Source of the DNA: Porphyromonas sp. oral taxon 278 str. W7784
GTDB lineage: Bacteria > Bacteroidota > Bacteroidia > Bacteroidales > Porphyromonadaceae
DNA: 33,181 bases
Direction: 5' to 3'
NCBI RefSeq assembly: GCF_000467855.2
Contig: NZ_KI259258.1
Location: 48,722-81,902 of the forward strand
The notes below the pieces were generated by a model. It was given only the letters and a program-made list of their open reading frames with translations. It ran no database searches and was not told where the DNA came from. A program made the position numbers and the translations under genes. How positions within the stretch are numbered: position 1 is the stretch's first letter; the number at the start of each line of letters is the position of its first letter. Below are positions 1 through 7,620 of this stretch, piece after piece.

Positions 1-68
1 AAAACCTACTGTAGGTCGCATCGACGACCTACTGTGGGTCGGTAAGGCGACCTACAGTAGGTTTTTTT
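1..68. repeat. Palindromic 23-bp-period repeat cluster A (3 units)
   Basis: Three 17-bp palindromes start at about 2, 25 and 48, separated by 6-nt spacers (catcga, gtaagg). Unit 2 is cgacctactgtgggtcg. The outer two units are exact reverse complements of each other, including their A-rich and T-rich outer ends, so the whole cluster is an inverted repeat. The cluster begins at the window edge and may extend further left. The same unit recurs in four other intergenic clusters in this window. The function is unknown; hairpin, protein-binding or MITE-like roles are all possible. Confidence 0.9.
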
Positions 69-325
69 CGGCCTCGTCGGTGGATGCCCCTCGTGACCCT
101 TCGCAAAGCCTGATCATAAGCGACTTTGCGAGGGGTCGGAAGTTCGCCGATCGAGAGGCGAAAAAAGAGCGGTTTTTTGGTGAATTTTCCTCGGGCTCAG
201 AAGCCCTCCTTGGAGCCCTCCCTCGAGGTCCATCAGGAGGGTAGGTAGCGGAGGTAAAATAGGGTGGAAAGACGGGCTTCTGAAAGAATTTACAAAAGTG
301 CGTCGCTCGTGTGGATAAATTTCTG
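69..325. other. Intergenic stretch with a 14-bp stem-loop
   Basis: No convincing gene is seen here. A strong inverted repeat pairs 95-108 with 124-137 (14 pairs, one of them G-T) around a 15-nt loop. It has no classical T-run and could be the terminator of a gene left of the window or a structured element. A weaker 9-bp complement pairs 198-206 with 274-282. Open frames across this stretch have no recognisable family and run into the repeat cluster, so they are not called. Confidence 0.55.
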
Positions 326-333
326 TAATTTTG
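326..333 (+). promoter_or_regulatory. Bacteroidetes -7 promoter box for gap
   Basis: TAATTTTG matches the Bacteroidetes -7 consensus TAnnTTTG. It lies about 87 nt before the gap start codon, which implies a 5' leader of roughly 80 nt. No clear -33 TTTG is visible. Confidence 0.6.
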
Positions 334-387
334 TAGCGTTGAGGACAATCCTCCATCCAAGGGAACTCCTCGGCACCCACCAGATAA

Positions 388-1425
<1,038 letters not shown>

Positions 1426-1449
1426 GCCTGCCTCGACCTTCAGATCACT

Positions 1450-1503
1450 AGAAGCCCCTGAATCCTTCTATGCCCTCCGTGGCTCCAGGATTCAGGGGCT
1501 TCT
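1450..1503 (+). terminator. Hairpin terminator after gap
   Basis: A perfect 17-bp stem (1450-1466 with 1487-1503) encloses a 20-nt loop and begins 25 nt after the gap stop codon. It is followed by CCTATTA, not a long T-run. It may therefore terminate or partly attenuate transcription toward the PepSY gene at 1561, for which no separate TAnnTTTG box was found. Confidence 0.7.
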
Positions 1504-1560
1504 CCTATTACTATCCTAGGGGTAGTTCCCTCGATCCCTCCCCTCCTTCGACCTACAACT

Positions 1561-3039
1561 ATGACGATCAAAAGCTTCATGACCAAGACGCATCGCTTCC
1601 TCGGAGCGGTGCTGAGTATCTTCTTCGTCGCTTGGTTCATCTCGGGCCTCGTCCTCATCTATCACAAGTATCCTAAGTACTCGCCTGACGAGGAACTCAA
1701 GCATAGCGCTCGCCTGCCCGAAGTGCTCCCTTCGACCGATAGCCTCCGCAGAGTCCTCTCCTCTCAGGCGCTAGATACCCTTCCCCTCGAAGGGCTAGAG
1801 CTCTCCGGAGGTACCTATGCCGATCCACGGGCTCGCCTCGTGCTTAGCCCCGAGGAGGGAGAGCGCCGTGAACTCGCATTCGACGGTGACAGCCTCCACG
1901 CTCTTGTGCTGGATCGCTCTTATCTAGAGAGCATAGCCGGACGCTGGGGTCAGCGTATCGAGCGCATCGATACCCTCGATGACCTCGATCAGTGGACCCC
2001 CTTCTCTCGCCTTCGGGATGATCTACCCTTCTACCGCCTACACCTCAGTGGAGGCACAGGGCACGAAGTCTATGTATCTAGCGTGACAGGAGAGGTACTT
2101 CAGGAGTCGACCCGCAGTGAGCGTCTCTGGGCATGGGTAGGTGCTATCCCTCACTGGATCTACTTCACTTATATCCGTTCGCAGTCAGAGCTCTGGCGCT
2201 GGGTCATCATTGTCATCGGGGCGTTTGGTACGTTCATGGCTTTGACAGGCTTCTACCTTGGGATCGTCCACTACCGTACTCGTGCCAAGAAGAAGGCGAA
2301 GAAGCTCTTCTCCCCCTTCCCTCGCAAGCGCTATCAGTGGCACCATTTCTTCGGTACAGTCGGTGGGGTGCTCATCATCGCTTGGGTGCTGACGGGCTTG
2401 CTCTCGGTGGTGCACTATCCTCGTACGGAGACCAACGACTATCCCGTCGATCGCCTAGAGGGAAAGCCCCTTGCGCTCAGCCAGTATAAGACCGACCTCA
2501 CTACCCTACGTCTCGGCGAACCCGAGCTACGCTCCCTCTCCTTCACTTCGCTGGGGGATATCCCCATCCTACGAGCCGAAGGTGGGAAGGACGCCCATTA
2601 CTACGATGCCCGTAGTGCCGAGCCTAAGCTCCTGAGCCTCGATAGTACGGAGATCATCGGTGAGCTACGTTCGGTCTTCGGTCCACAGCACCACTACGTG
2701 ACGGACTACCTGACCAAGTACGACACCTACTATATCCATCGAGCTGGGAAGCGCCCTCTTCCCGTCTGGCGAGTAGCTATAGATACGAAGGATCATCATA
2801 CGTACTACGTCGATCCGAAGACGGGTACCTTCCGCATGTACGCCGACAATGAGCGGATTGATGCTTGGATGTTCATGAAGTTCCACCGCCTACAGTTCAC
2901 CTTCCTCGTCAATACCCCTGGAGCCTGGACGGTGGTGATGTGGGTCTGCATGCTGATCGGCCTCGTCACTTCGCTGACGGGTCTGATGCTGACCTTCGAC
3001 TATGTACGGCGCCTCGTGAAGAAGCGTAAGAAGCATTAG
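1561..3039 (+). CDS. PepSY-associated transmembrane protein
   Basis: This 492-residue inner-membrane protein has the PepSY_TM layout. A first membrane helix at about 13-34 is followed by a large periplasmic region. Helices follow at about 211-237 and 261-286, then a second periplasmic region, and a last helix at about 456-478 before a Lys/Arg-rich cytoplasmic tail. Characteristic pieces are HRFLGAVLSIFFVAWFISG near the start, HHFFGTVGGVLIIAWVLTG in the middle, and a late MKFHRLQF. Family members are often linked to siderophore, heme or ferric-reductase systems, and some are predicted to move electrons. That role is inferred here from the family and from the uptake genes on the opposite strand. 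The ATG at 1561 puts a short basic stretch before helix 1. The gene may be partly cotranscribed with gap. Confidence 0.85.
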   Translation: MTIKSFMTKTHRFLGAVLSIFFVAWFISGLVLIYHKYPKYSPDEELKHSARLPEVLPSTDSLRRVLSSQALDTLPLEGLELSGGTYADPRARLVLSPEEGERRELAFDGDSLHALVLDRSYLESIAGRWGQRIERIDTLDDLDQWTPFSRLRDDLPFYRLHLSGGTGHEVYVSSVTGEVLQESTRSERLWAWVGAIPHWIYFTYIRSQSELWRWVIIVIGAFGTFMALTGFYLGIVHYRTRAKKKAKKLFSPFPRKRYQWHHFFGTVGGVLIIAWVLTGLLSVVHYPRTETNDYPVDRLEGKPLALSQYKTDLTTLRLGEPELRSLSFTSLGDIPILRAEGGKDAHYYDARSAEPKLLSLDSTEIIGELRSVFGPQHHYVTDYLTKYDTYYIHRAGKRPLPVWRVAIDTKDHHTYYVDPKTGTFRMYADNERIDAWMFMKFHRLQFTFLVNTPGAWTVVMWVCMLIGLVTSLTGLMLTFDYVRRLVKKRKKH

Positions 3040-3064
3040 CCCTCCCTTCTCCCCCTAGAAACGC

Positions 3065-3104
3065 CTACTCCCCCACGACTCAGCGCTGAGTCGTGGGGGA
3101 GTAG
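3065..3104. terminator. Bidirectional terminator, 40-bp perfect palindrome
   Basis: Positions 3065-3084 are the exact reverse complement of 3085-3104, giving a near loop-less GC-rich hairpin. It lies between the convergent PepSY gene (stop at 3039) and the ABC ATPase gene (stop at 3142). T-rich sequence (TTATTTA) follows on the plus side. It probably terminates both transcripts. Confidence 0.8.
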
Positions 3105-3141
3105 TTATTTAATGATGTCTTTGGTGGGAAAGGGCGCTTTT

Positions 3142-4137
3142 CTAAGGCAGAGCTTGAAGGAGGGCTGTGATCGAAGGGTAGACCGACCTTGATCCCGAAG
3201 GGAGGAGAAGCACCCAGCCTTCGTCCGAGAGCTCCACCTCGGGGTAAGCTCCCGTGCTGGGGCAGACTTCGTAGCCGAGGCGTTGTAGGGCACGGCTCGT
3301 CCAGATGTAGCGAAGGCCTTCGCCCCGAAGGCAGATCTTCTTCTCTCCGCTCTGTCGTATGGAGAATTCCCCACGCTCTCGGTCGTAGCTGAGGGTCGGT
3401 GCACCGAAGACACGCTCGATATGTCCGTCGAGGATCAAGTCTTCTGGGGCAGAGGCAGTGACCTTCCCTTCCCGATCCATGAGCCAGATGGTGTCTGCCC
3501 ACCCCAGAGCAAGGTCAAGCTCATGTGTGGAGATCAGTATGCTTTTCCCCAGACTACGGGCAAGCGTGCGGAGCATCGTCGTGACTTCGAGCCGAGAGGG
3601 CAGGTCAAGGTGCGCCGTCGGCTCATCAAGGAGGATGAGCGGAGTCTCTTGGGCTAGGGCACGGGCGATCATCACCCGTTGCTTCTCCCCATCACTGAGG
3701 GTCGAATAGAGGCGCTCCTGCATGCCGTCGAGGTGACAGGCTCTGAGTGCCTCATGGATGACTGCCTTGTCTTCGGGGCGGAGGCTACCACGGAAGCCCG
3801 TATACGGGTAGCGCCCGACGGCGACTATGTCTGAGATGGACATGTTGCCCGCAGGGATGCGCTCCGTGAGTACGAGGCTGAGTAGTCGTGCCAGCTCCTT
3901 CATCTTGAGGCTTGACAGAGGCTTACCCGAGATGATGACTTCGCCCGACAGCGGAGGGAGAAGCCCTGCCATGGTGTGCATGAGTGTCGACTTACCGCTC
4001 CCATTGGGTCCCATGAGCATAACCACTTCGCCAGGGGCGATAGCTAGCTCAAGGTGCTGAGAGATGACCTTCTCCTCACGGCGGGAGCGGTAGCCCGTGG
4101 AGAGATCGTGTAGCTGGATCGTAGAGGGAAGGTTCAT
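3142..4137 (-). CDS. FecE/BtuD-type ABC transporter ATP-binding protein
   Basis: This is the ATPase partner of the permease encoded immediately upstream, with 1 nt between the genes. It powers import of an iron complex, heme, cobalamin or a similar ligand. The Walker A motif GPNGSGKS is at residues 43-50. The ABC signature is LSDGEKQ at 147-153, a common variant of LSGGQ. Walker B plus the D-loop ILLDEPTAHLD is at about 168-178, with the switch His in ISTHELDLAL. The 331 residues exceed the usual ~255 because of a C-terminal extension from about residue 255, of unknown role, that is mixed in character and not a membrane segment. The substrate cannot be read from the sequence, and no periplasmic binding protein gene is adjacent. 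Confidence 0.93.
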   Translation of the reverse strand: MNLPSTIQLHDLSTGYRSRREEKVISQHLELAIAPGEVVMLMGPNGSGKSTLMHTMAGLLPPLSGEVIISGKPLSSLKMKELARLLSLVLTERIPAGNMSISDIVAVGRYPYTGFRGSLRPEDKAVIHEALRACHLDGMQERLYSTLSDGEKQRVMIARALAQETPLILLDEPTAHLDLPSRLEVTTMLRTLARSLGKSILISTHELDLALGWADTIWLMDREGKVTASAPEDLILDGHIERVFGAPTLSYDRERGEFSIRQSGEKKICLRGEGLRYIWTSRALQRLGYEVCPSTGAYPEVELSDEGWVLLLPSGSRSVYPSITALLQALP

Positions 4138-4138
4138 C

Positions 4139-5170
4139 TTAGCGGAAGATCTGGTTCTTGTGGCTTGCCCCGAGGACTACGAGGATGACGACGGGTGCAC
4201 CTAGTAGCGACGTGATGGCATTGATCGGTAGGACGAACTGATGCCCTGGGGCTTGGGTAAGGATATCGCATACGAGCAAGAGGAGCGAACCTGAGAGCAT
4301 CGTCGCAGGGATGAGTATGCGATGATCGGCCGTGCGGAAGAGCAGGCGGACGAAGTGCGGTACGGCCATCCCGAGGAAGGCAATAGGGCCCGTGAAGGCG
4401 GTGATGCACCCTGTGATGAGGCTGGTGATGAGGATGAGCGAGCGACGCACGAGGCGAATGTTCGTTCCCACGGAGCGGGCATAGTTCTCCCCGAGGTTCA
4501 GCGCATTCATCTGCTTCGGCATGAGGAGGGAGAGGAAGAGCCCCACGCCGACGATGGGGAGCATGAGCGAGAGCTGTCGCCAGGTCGTCGTAGAGACACT
4601 GCCGAAGGACCAGAGGAGGTAGGTCTTGAGGGTCTCCTCCGAACTGAAGTACTGAAGTATGGAGATGACGCTACTGGCGAGGAAGCCGACCATCACCCCG
4701 ACGATCAGCACAGAGATGATGTCCTGCAGGCGACTGGCTACGGCGGAGATCAGCAAGAGGACGGCCATCGCCCCGATACAAGCCGAGAGGATGATCCCCC
4801 AGCTATTGACCATTCCCGTAGAGGCGAGGCCCGGGATGAGCGTGTAGGCCATGGTGTAGATCGCCACGCCGACGCCCGCCCCGCTATTGATCCCGAGGAT
4901 CGAGGTATCCGCAAGGGGATTGCGGAAGAGTGTCTGCATCTGAAGGCCAGCGATAGCGATGCCTGCCCCCGCCACGAGCGAGGTCAAGGCCTTGGGCAGG
5001 CGGAAGTGAAGGATGACGTAGCTACTCGTATGTTCGCCACCACCCCCAAGGAGGGTATCGATGACCTCACGGGCGGGGATGGAGACACTTCCCCACATGA
5101 TGTCGAGGATGAAGGTCAGGATGATCCCCAGCGAGAGGAGGATGAGGAGCAAGGCAGGTCGTTTGTTCAT
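4139..5170 (-). CDS. FecCD-family ABC transporter permease
   Basis: This inner-membrane permease belongs to the BtuC/FecCD family that imports iron-siderophores, heme or cobalamin. The family signature RNPLADTSILGINSGAG occurs after the second membrane helix, and the conserved C-terminal LLGAPVVILVVLG is present. It has about nine or ten hydrophobic helices and 343 residues, the normal length. The ATG at 5170 is chosen because MNKRPALLL leads straight into helix 1 and a TACCTTTG promoter box sits at 5200-5207. A longer in-frame extension to 5362 would run through that promoter and through the 22-bp palindrome array, so it is rejected. The ATPase gene follows directly. Confidence 0.93.
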   Translation of the reverse strand: MNKRPALLLILLSLGIILTFILDIMWGSVSIPAREVIDTLLGGGGEHTSSYVILHFRLPKALTSLVAGAGIAIAGLQMQTLFRNPLADTSILGINSGAGVGVAIYTMAYTLIPGLASTGMVNSWGIILSACIGAMAVLLLISAVASRLQDIISVLIVGVMVGFLASSVISILQYFSSEETLKTYLLWSFGSVSTTTWRQLSLMLPIVGVGLFLSLLMPKQMNALNLGENYARSVGTNIRLVRRSLILITSLITGCITAFTGPIAFLGMAVPHFVRLLFRTADHRILIPATMLSGSLLLLVCDILTQAPGHQFVLPINAITSLLGAPVVILVVLGASHKNQIFR

Positions 5171-5199
5171 AGGGCTCACGGAGCACGTTTTCTTGTCTG

Positions 5200-5207
5200 C
5201 AAAGGTA
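5200..5207 (-). promoter_or_regulatory. -7 promoter box for FecCD permease
   Basis: Read on the minus strand this is TACCTTTG, matching TAnnTTTG. It lies about 30 nt before the ATG at 5170. A possible TTG of the -33 element lies about 21 nt upstream. Its position helps fix the gene start. Confidence 0.65.
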
Positions 5208-5298
5208 CGGGAAGAATGCTTATCGAAGCAAGCAAGTTCCTTCCGTCCACCCCGCAGTAAGGTGCTCCTTCGAGCCAGCGTATACCCTTCCTGCCCGC

Positions 5299-5377
5299 AA
5301 CGTATAGGTCTTGCGAGCAAAACGTATACGTTTCGAGCGTGAAACGTATACGTCTTGGGCACGAAACGTATACGTTT
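5299..5377. repeat. Four tandem 22-bp palindromic units (core AAACGTATACGTTT)
   Basis: The core CGTATACG (first copy CGTATAGG) occurs at 5301, 5323, 5345 and 5367, an exact 22-bp period. Units 2 and 4 carry the full palindrome AAACGTATACGTTT, while units 1 and 3 are decayed on one side. Two helical turns separate the centres, so dimeric proteins bound here would stack on one DNA face. The array lies about 90-170 bp upstream of the permease promoter and could be an operator array or a minisatellite. No function is proven. Confidence 0.85.
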
Positions 5378-5455
5378 CAGACCTGGTAGGTTAGGGCAAG
5401 TATTTTTGCCCCCTTTCCCTAGGGTAGAATGTCCCCTCTTTTATATCCCTTTTTG

Positions 5456-5541
5456 CGACCCACGGTAGGTCGCCGAAAAAACCTACTAGGTCGCCTGAGA
5501 CGACCTACCGTGGGTCGTCAAGACGACCTACCGTAGATCCC
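5456..5541. repeat. Palindromic 23-bp-period repeat cluster B (4 units)
   Basis: Units start at 5456, 5479, 5501 and 5524. Unit 2 has lost two central bases. Unit 3 is cgacctaccgtgggtcg, and unit 4 ends in the variant gtagatccc. Order, spacers (ccgaaa, cctgaga) and the terminal variant match cluster C at 10631, so B and C look like copies of one element. A 10-bp direct repeat (atcccttttt) flanks it at 5445-5454 and 5537-5546. The second copy overlaps the variant end, so it is weak as a target-site duplication. Confidence 0.88.
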
Positions 5542-5583
5542 TTTTTCACCCCCTCGAGGCAGTAGACGAAGAGGCGCAAGAAG

Positions 5584-5621
5584 AAGGCTGTGCTCCTCGC
5601 CGAAGCGGGAAGCACAGCCTT
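5584..5621 (-). terminator. Terminator of the lipoprotein/TonB operon
   Basis: An 11-bp perfect stem (5584-5594 with 5611-5621) lies 29 nt beyond the stop of the lipoprotein gene at 5650. On the minus strand it is followed by CTTCTTG. It probably ends the TonB receptor - lipoprotein transcript. Confidence 0.7.
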
Positions 5622-5649
5622 GTCTTAGATTAGCCTTGGAAGGGGCAGG

Positions 5650-6765
5650 CTAGAAGTAGCCTTCGTTGCTCTGCTCGTTGCCTCCCGAGGTATAGTAGCG
5701 ATGGAAGTCCATGGCCAGACGCTCCCAGTCGGTCGTGCCGAGGAGCTTCATCATGCGCTGGGCGAAGGTGCGCATCTCTTCGTCGGTGAAGAAGCCATTA
5801 GGCGAAGTGAGCTTGTCGAGGGGGATGGCTTGGTATTTGACCTTCTCCTTATCCTCGTCCTTGGCCTCACGGACACGACGGCTGTAGTCGTTCTGGATCC
5901 CTTCGATGACTTCGTCCATGAAGCGCTTCTGAGCCCCGATGTTCACAGGGAGGGTGAGGTGAAGGAGGCGCTTGCCGGACTTCACCGTAGCGTTGGGAGC
6001 GAAGAAGGGCGAAGGCTTCCCGCCCTCGAGCTTGCCCTTAGGGCTGTGCCAGAGCTCGATGTTCAGGAGGAAGCGACCTGTCTCGGGGAACTGATAGTAC
6101 CCCTTGATGCCGATGGGCTCCGTGTCGGGGAGGAAGGTGTAGAGCTTCTTCCCATCCTTGTCTTCAGGGCTCTTGGAGGCTGACTTGTTCCATACATTGG
6201 TGTCGCAGTAGACATAGCGCAGGAGGCTCGTGGGGTCAGCTGCATTGACTGCGATGGGCTTGCCGTCGAAGTCCTTGGCCTCCGTCGGGTAGGAGAAGAA
6301 CTGATACTGTGAGCGGAGCGCCTCGGAGGTGTACTCGTCGTTGAGGAGCTTGCCCTTAGCGTCGTAGAGGCGGATGATAGCGCCGTAGTCAGGGGCGATG
6401 GACGAGTAGACCTTGGGATCCCATGCGAAGAGCTGGAAGGCGATGAAGTCTGCATATGGAGCGCCCTCAGCGAGGGTCCATGTCTCACCCTTCTTGACGA
6501 AGGTGAACTCCTGTGTGTCGTAGATGTTGCGGAAGTCATACTTCCCCGAAGAGGGGACGAAGTGGAAGTCCTTGCGTCCGTGTAGGTGGCCCATGCTTAG
6601 GGTGAGCGTGACACGAGCGATCTCACCAGCGGGGGAGACCGTGCCTCCGCCAGGGTTGGGAGTGGGGCGAGGTGTGGGTTCGTCGTCGCTCGTGCAGGCC
6701 GAGAGACCGAGCGCTAAGGTAGCGAGGAGACCGAAGGAGAGGGTCTTGATGAAGGATAGTTTCAT
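5650..6765 (-). CDS. Surface lipoprotein, paralog of the adjacent lipoprotein
   Basis: The 371-residue protein has a lipoprotein signal peptide with lipobox LSAC and lipidated Cys24. The following TSDDE resembles the acidic lipoprotein export signal that sends Bacteroidetes lipoproteins to the cell surface. The mature part begins with a Pro-rich linker and a His-rich GHLHGRKDFHF. It shares several short blocks with its neighbour encoded 19 nt upstream: an N-terminal VTLT...G segment, RYVYCD against DYAYCD, and PIGIKGYYQF against PVGLSGFLQF. It is the last gene of a run that begins with a TonB-dependent receptor, so it likely helps that receptor capture its ligand. No named family is recognised. 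A metal- or heme-related role is inference from context and the His-rich motif. Confidence 0.8.
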   Translation of the reverse strand: MKLSFIKTLSFGLLATLALGLSACTSDDEPTPRPTPNPGGGTVSPAGEIARVTLTLSMGHLHGRKDFHFVPSSGKYDFRNIYDTQEFTFVKKGETWTLAEGAPYADFIAFQLFAWDPKVYSSIAPDYGAIIRLYDAKGKLLNDEYTSEALRSQYQFFSYPTEAKDFDGKPIAVNAADPTSLLRYVYCDTNVWNKSASKSPEDKDGKKLYTFLPDTEPIGIKGYYQFPETGRFLLNIELWHSPKGKLEGGKPSPFFAPNATVKSGKRLLHLTLPVNIGAQKRFMDEVIEGIQNDYSRRVREAKDEDKEKVKYQAIPLDKLTSPNGFFTDEEMRTFAQRMMKLLGTTDWERLAMDFHRYYTSGGNEQSNEGYF

Positions 6766-6784
6766 AATGGGTGAAATCGGGGGA

Positions 6785-7573
6785 TTAGTTAGTAGCTACG
6801 TCGAAGTGAATGGTCATGTTGATATCAGCATCTGCACCAGGCAGGACGGTGGAGAAGAAGGGGCGGACAGCCTTCGAACCCGTAGAGGTGAACTTTGTAT
6901 TGAAGAAGTGCCCCAGCGTGATGAGCATCGTCACTTCCTTCGTCTCAGCACGGGTCACGGGCTTGACGAACTGCAGGAAGCCCGATAGCCCGACAGGGTT
7001 AGCGTCCAGATACTCCGACCCATCACTTTGCTTGCGAGGGATGCGGTCGCAGTAGGCATAGTCATAGCTCAGCGCTTCCTTGAACCGGGCAAAGAGGGGA
7101 GTATTTCTCCCGTCGTCCGAATAGCCGATGATCTGCTTGAAGAAGTGCTGATGACGGTTGATCTGCTCATCGGAGACAAGCTGGGCATCCATAGCTTCGC
7201 CCGTAGCGGTCTTGTAGTTGATCGTGAGGAGGTAGACTCGGTTAGGTACCTTGGTCGTGCTCTCGACCGAGAAGCGACGTACGTAGCCAGGGCCCTCGGT
7301 GTACTTGATCTGACCACTGCTCTGGTCAAGCTCGATGGTCTGATGCACGCGGTCAAGCTCGACATCATCGGGGCTCATCAGGGCAGTGAAGGTCTTGCCT
7401 GCCTTGAGCGTACCCTGGGTGAGGGTGAGCTGGGCGATGGTGGGCTGGTCATGCCCCTTGTTCTTTCGTTCGTCAGTAGGTGGCTTTGGGGTGGTCTTAC
7501 CGCAGCTGGCGAGGATAGCCATGAGGCTGAAGGCGAGTGCTCCGAAGCGGAGACCTAGAGGGAATCGGTTCAT
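6785..7573 (-). CDS. Lipoprotein next to TonB receptor, unknown family
   Basis: The 262-residue protein has a signal peptide with lipobox LASC and lipidated Cys24, then a Lys/Pro-rich linker. No acidic export signal follows the Cys, unlike in the next gene. Short conserved blocks (LTLTQGTLKAGKTF, INRHQHFF, DYAYCD, PVGLSGFLQF) align in order with the downstream lipoprotein, so the pair probably arose by duplication. It lies 47 nt after the TonB receptor gene and 19 nt before its paralog, all in one direction with no promoter box between. A role in binding the receptor's substrate at the outer membrane is inferred. The His-rich HQHFF could be a metal ligand, but this is not shown. Confidence 0.78.
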   Translation of the reverse strand: MNRFPLGLRFGALAFSLMAILASCGKTTPKPPTDERKNKGHDQPTIAQLTLTQGTLKAGKTFTALMSPDDVELDRVHQTIELDQSSGQIKYTEGPGYVRRFSVESTTKVPNRVYLLTINYKTATGEAMDAQLVSDEQINRHQHFFKQIIGYSDDGRNTPLFARFKEALSYDYAYCDRIPRKQSDGSEYLDANPVGLSGFLQFVKPVTRAETKEVTMLITLGHFFNTKFTSTGSKAVRPFFSTVLPGADADINMTIHFDVATN

Positions 7574-7620
7574 TGTCTTATGAGGGAATTAAGGGTGGAA
7601 GTCTTCTTAGGAGAAGGGAG

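Noticed and set aside
4322-5260. Long plus-strand frame opposite the FecCD permease
   Set aside because: Low-complexity, highly charged translation with many Asp/Glu/His, typical of a shadow frame in GC-rich DNA.
4139-5362. N-terminally extended starts (permease to 5362, valS to 20073, GlsB to 16634, helicase to 33049)
   Set aside because: The extensions run through promoter boxes, repeats or a neighbouring gene and contain no family sequence.
5456-5541. CRISPR array interpretation of the 23-bp repeats
   Set aside because: Units are 17 bp with 6-nt spacers, far too short for CRISPR spacers; there are no cas genes, and spacers recur between clusters.
5445-5546. 10-bp direct repeat flanking cluster B as a target-site duplication
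   Set aside because: The right copy overlaps the variant end gtagatccc also present in cluster C, where no matching flank is seen, so it is not a clear duplication.
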